From contig JAHJSB010000023.1 in assembly GCA_018830285.1 (NCBI GenBank), positions 85,567-149,566 of the forward strand: a stretch of DNA of 64,000 nucleotides, read 5' to 3'. Each line of letters begins with the position of its first letter. Position 1 is the stretch's first letter. Both the position numbers and the translations under genes were made by a program. Below the pieces are notes generated by a model, which was given only the letters and a program-made list of their open reading frames with translations, searched no databases and had not been told where the DNA came from. Origin of the DNA: Alphaproteobacteria bacterium (GTDB lineage: Bacteria; Pseudomonadota; Alphaproteobacteria; Caulobacterales; Hyphomonadaceae). This document shows, in pieces, positions 63,368-64,000 of the stretch.

Positions 63368-63880
63368 GTGTCGAAAGACAAACTCGGAACCAAGCAAGTC
63401 TGCCCAGACTGCGAAGCCCGCTTTTACGACCTCCACAAACGCCCCGCTGTTTGCCCCAAATGCGGTAATGAATTCGATCCAGAGGACGAGGTCATCAAGA
63501 CCACGATCACGAAGGTGAAGGCAAAAGCTGCGCGTGCGGCCGTCAAGTCTGACGATGACGACGACGATGATGACGACGAGGACGAGGACGTCGCTGCCAA
63601 GGGCAAGGGCGGCGATGACGACGACGAAGACGAAATCGACGACGAGGAAGACGCCAAGGAACTCGGCGGCGAAGAAGCCGAAGTGATCCTCGAAGGCGCG
63701 ACCGATGACGACGAGGAAGAGACGACCGGCTCCAAAGTGCCCGCGGGCTTCACCGAGGAAGGCGTAGACGATGACGACGATGATGACGCCGTTCTCGCCG
63801 ACGACGATGATGATGCGTTCAGCGTCGATGACGACGATGACGACGATCCGCTCGTGCTCGACGATGAGGATGAAGATTAG
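63368..63880 (+). CDS. TIGR02300 (FYDLN) family zinc-ribbon protein with acidic tail
   Basis: 170 residues starting with GTG at 63368 (GGAGG about 10 bases upstream). The N-terminal domain carries two CxxC knuckles (CPDCEARFYDLHKRPAVCPKCG) that define the family, restricted largely to Alphaproteobacteria. From about residue 58 the protein is very acidic, with several runs of five to nine Asp. The function is unknown. It is divergent from aroA and followed by tRNA-Ala, the common alphaproteobacterial layout. Confidence 0.92.
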   Translation: MSKDKLGTKQVCPDCEARFYDLHKRPAVCPKCGNEFDPEDEVIKTTITKVKAKAARAAVKSDDDDDDDDDEDEDVAAKGKGGDDDDEDEIDDEEDAKELGGEEAEVILEGATDDDEEETTGSKVPAGFTEEGVDDDDDDDAVLADDDDDAFSVDDDDDDDPLVLDDEDED

Positions 63881-63928
63881 GGCTTGAAAGGCGCGCCCGG
63901 CGCGTCTACTTCTCGCCCTTCCCAGAAT

Positions 63929-64000
<72 letters not shown>

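Overview
The window is a dense, high-GC stretch of bacterial chromosome with about 53 supported protein genes, one tRNA at the right edge and no recognisable insertion sequence, prophage, CRISPR array or rRNA. Gene content and order suggest an alphaproteobacterium, most likely an aquatic Hyphomonadaceae (Hyphomonas-like) organism. The supporting features are a miaB-phoH-ybeY-corC-lnt block, an aroA/cmk/rpsA/ihfB block with a divergent TIGR02300 gene beside tRNA-Ala, a cysteine-free alphaproteobacterial L31, an HWE histidine kinase, a class I fructose-bisphosphate aldolase, an intracellular polyhydroxyalkanoate (PHA) depolymerase and large TonB-dependent receptors. The genus-level call is inference from general protein resemblance only.

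Layout. 1-4858 (minus): tRNA modification, ribosome maturation and envelope block ending in a truncated lnt. 5019-8513 (plus): an amino-acid/sodium symporter with a large extra loop, then an exported caspase-like protease carrying two four-cysteine modules. 8773-14927: rpmE, an ABC exporter, a 52-residue membrane protein that is easy to miss, an EthA-like Baeyer-Villiger monooxygenase, a suhB-type phosphatase, efp and thiE. 14979-20904 (minus): a DUF1272 protein, a lipoprotein M3 peptidase and the glycolytic set fda, pgk and gap. 21172-24770: a DMT transporter, a CoA-transferase and selO. 24965-30288: two large convergent TonB-dependent receptors sharing one bidirectional terminator. 30487-34983: a lipase-like hydrolase, a DsbA-fold isomerase, an unknown protein and a feruloyl-CoA synthase-like ligase. 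35178-43899 (minus): glmM, cysQ, a two-domain FKBP lipoprotein, threonine ammonia-lyase, an HWE kinase/response-regulator pair, a fused ABC ATPase and OmpW.

44199-50214: an iron-type alcohol dehydrogenase with a divergent Tag-like glycosylase, three small membrane proteins, the PHA depolymerase, and a cysteine synthase-like enzyme divergent from an Lrp/AsnC regulator. 50211-56251: a divergent two-operon island that looks like a zinc-starvation regulon. One arm holds a ZIP transporter, a HupE/UreJ protein and an unknown periplasmic protein. The other holds DUF2796, an ABC ATPase, an FtsX-type permease and DUF3299. A Zur-like box lies between the arms. 56261-64000: a HAD hydrolase, mscL, ihfB, ribosomal protein S1 with a fused helix-hairpin-helix tail, cmk, an Old Yellow Enzyme homologue, aroA, an acidic zinc-ribbon protein and tRNA-Ala.

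No gene-free stretch exceeds 300 bases. The longest gaps are 43900-44198, 18401-18686, 20905-21171 and 8514-8772. They hold the regulatory sites listed, or nothing I can recognise. The strongest leads are the zinc island with its box, the S1 fusion, the four-cysteine modules of the caspase-like protein, the Tag-like protein lacking family landmark residues, and the 52-residue membrane protein.
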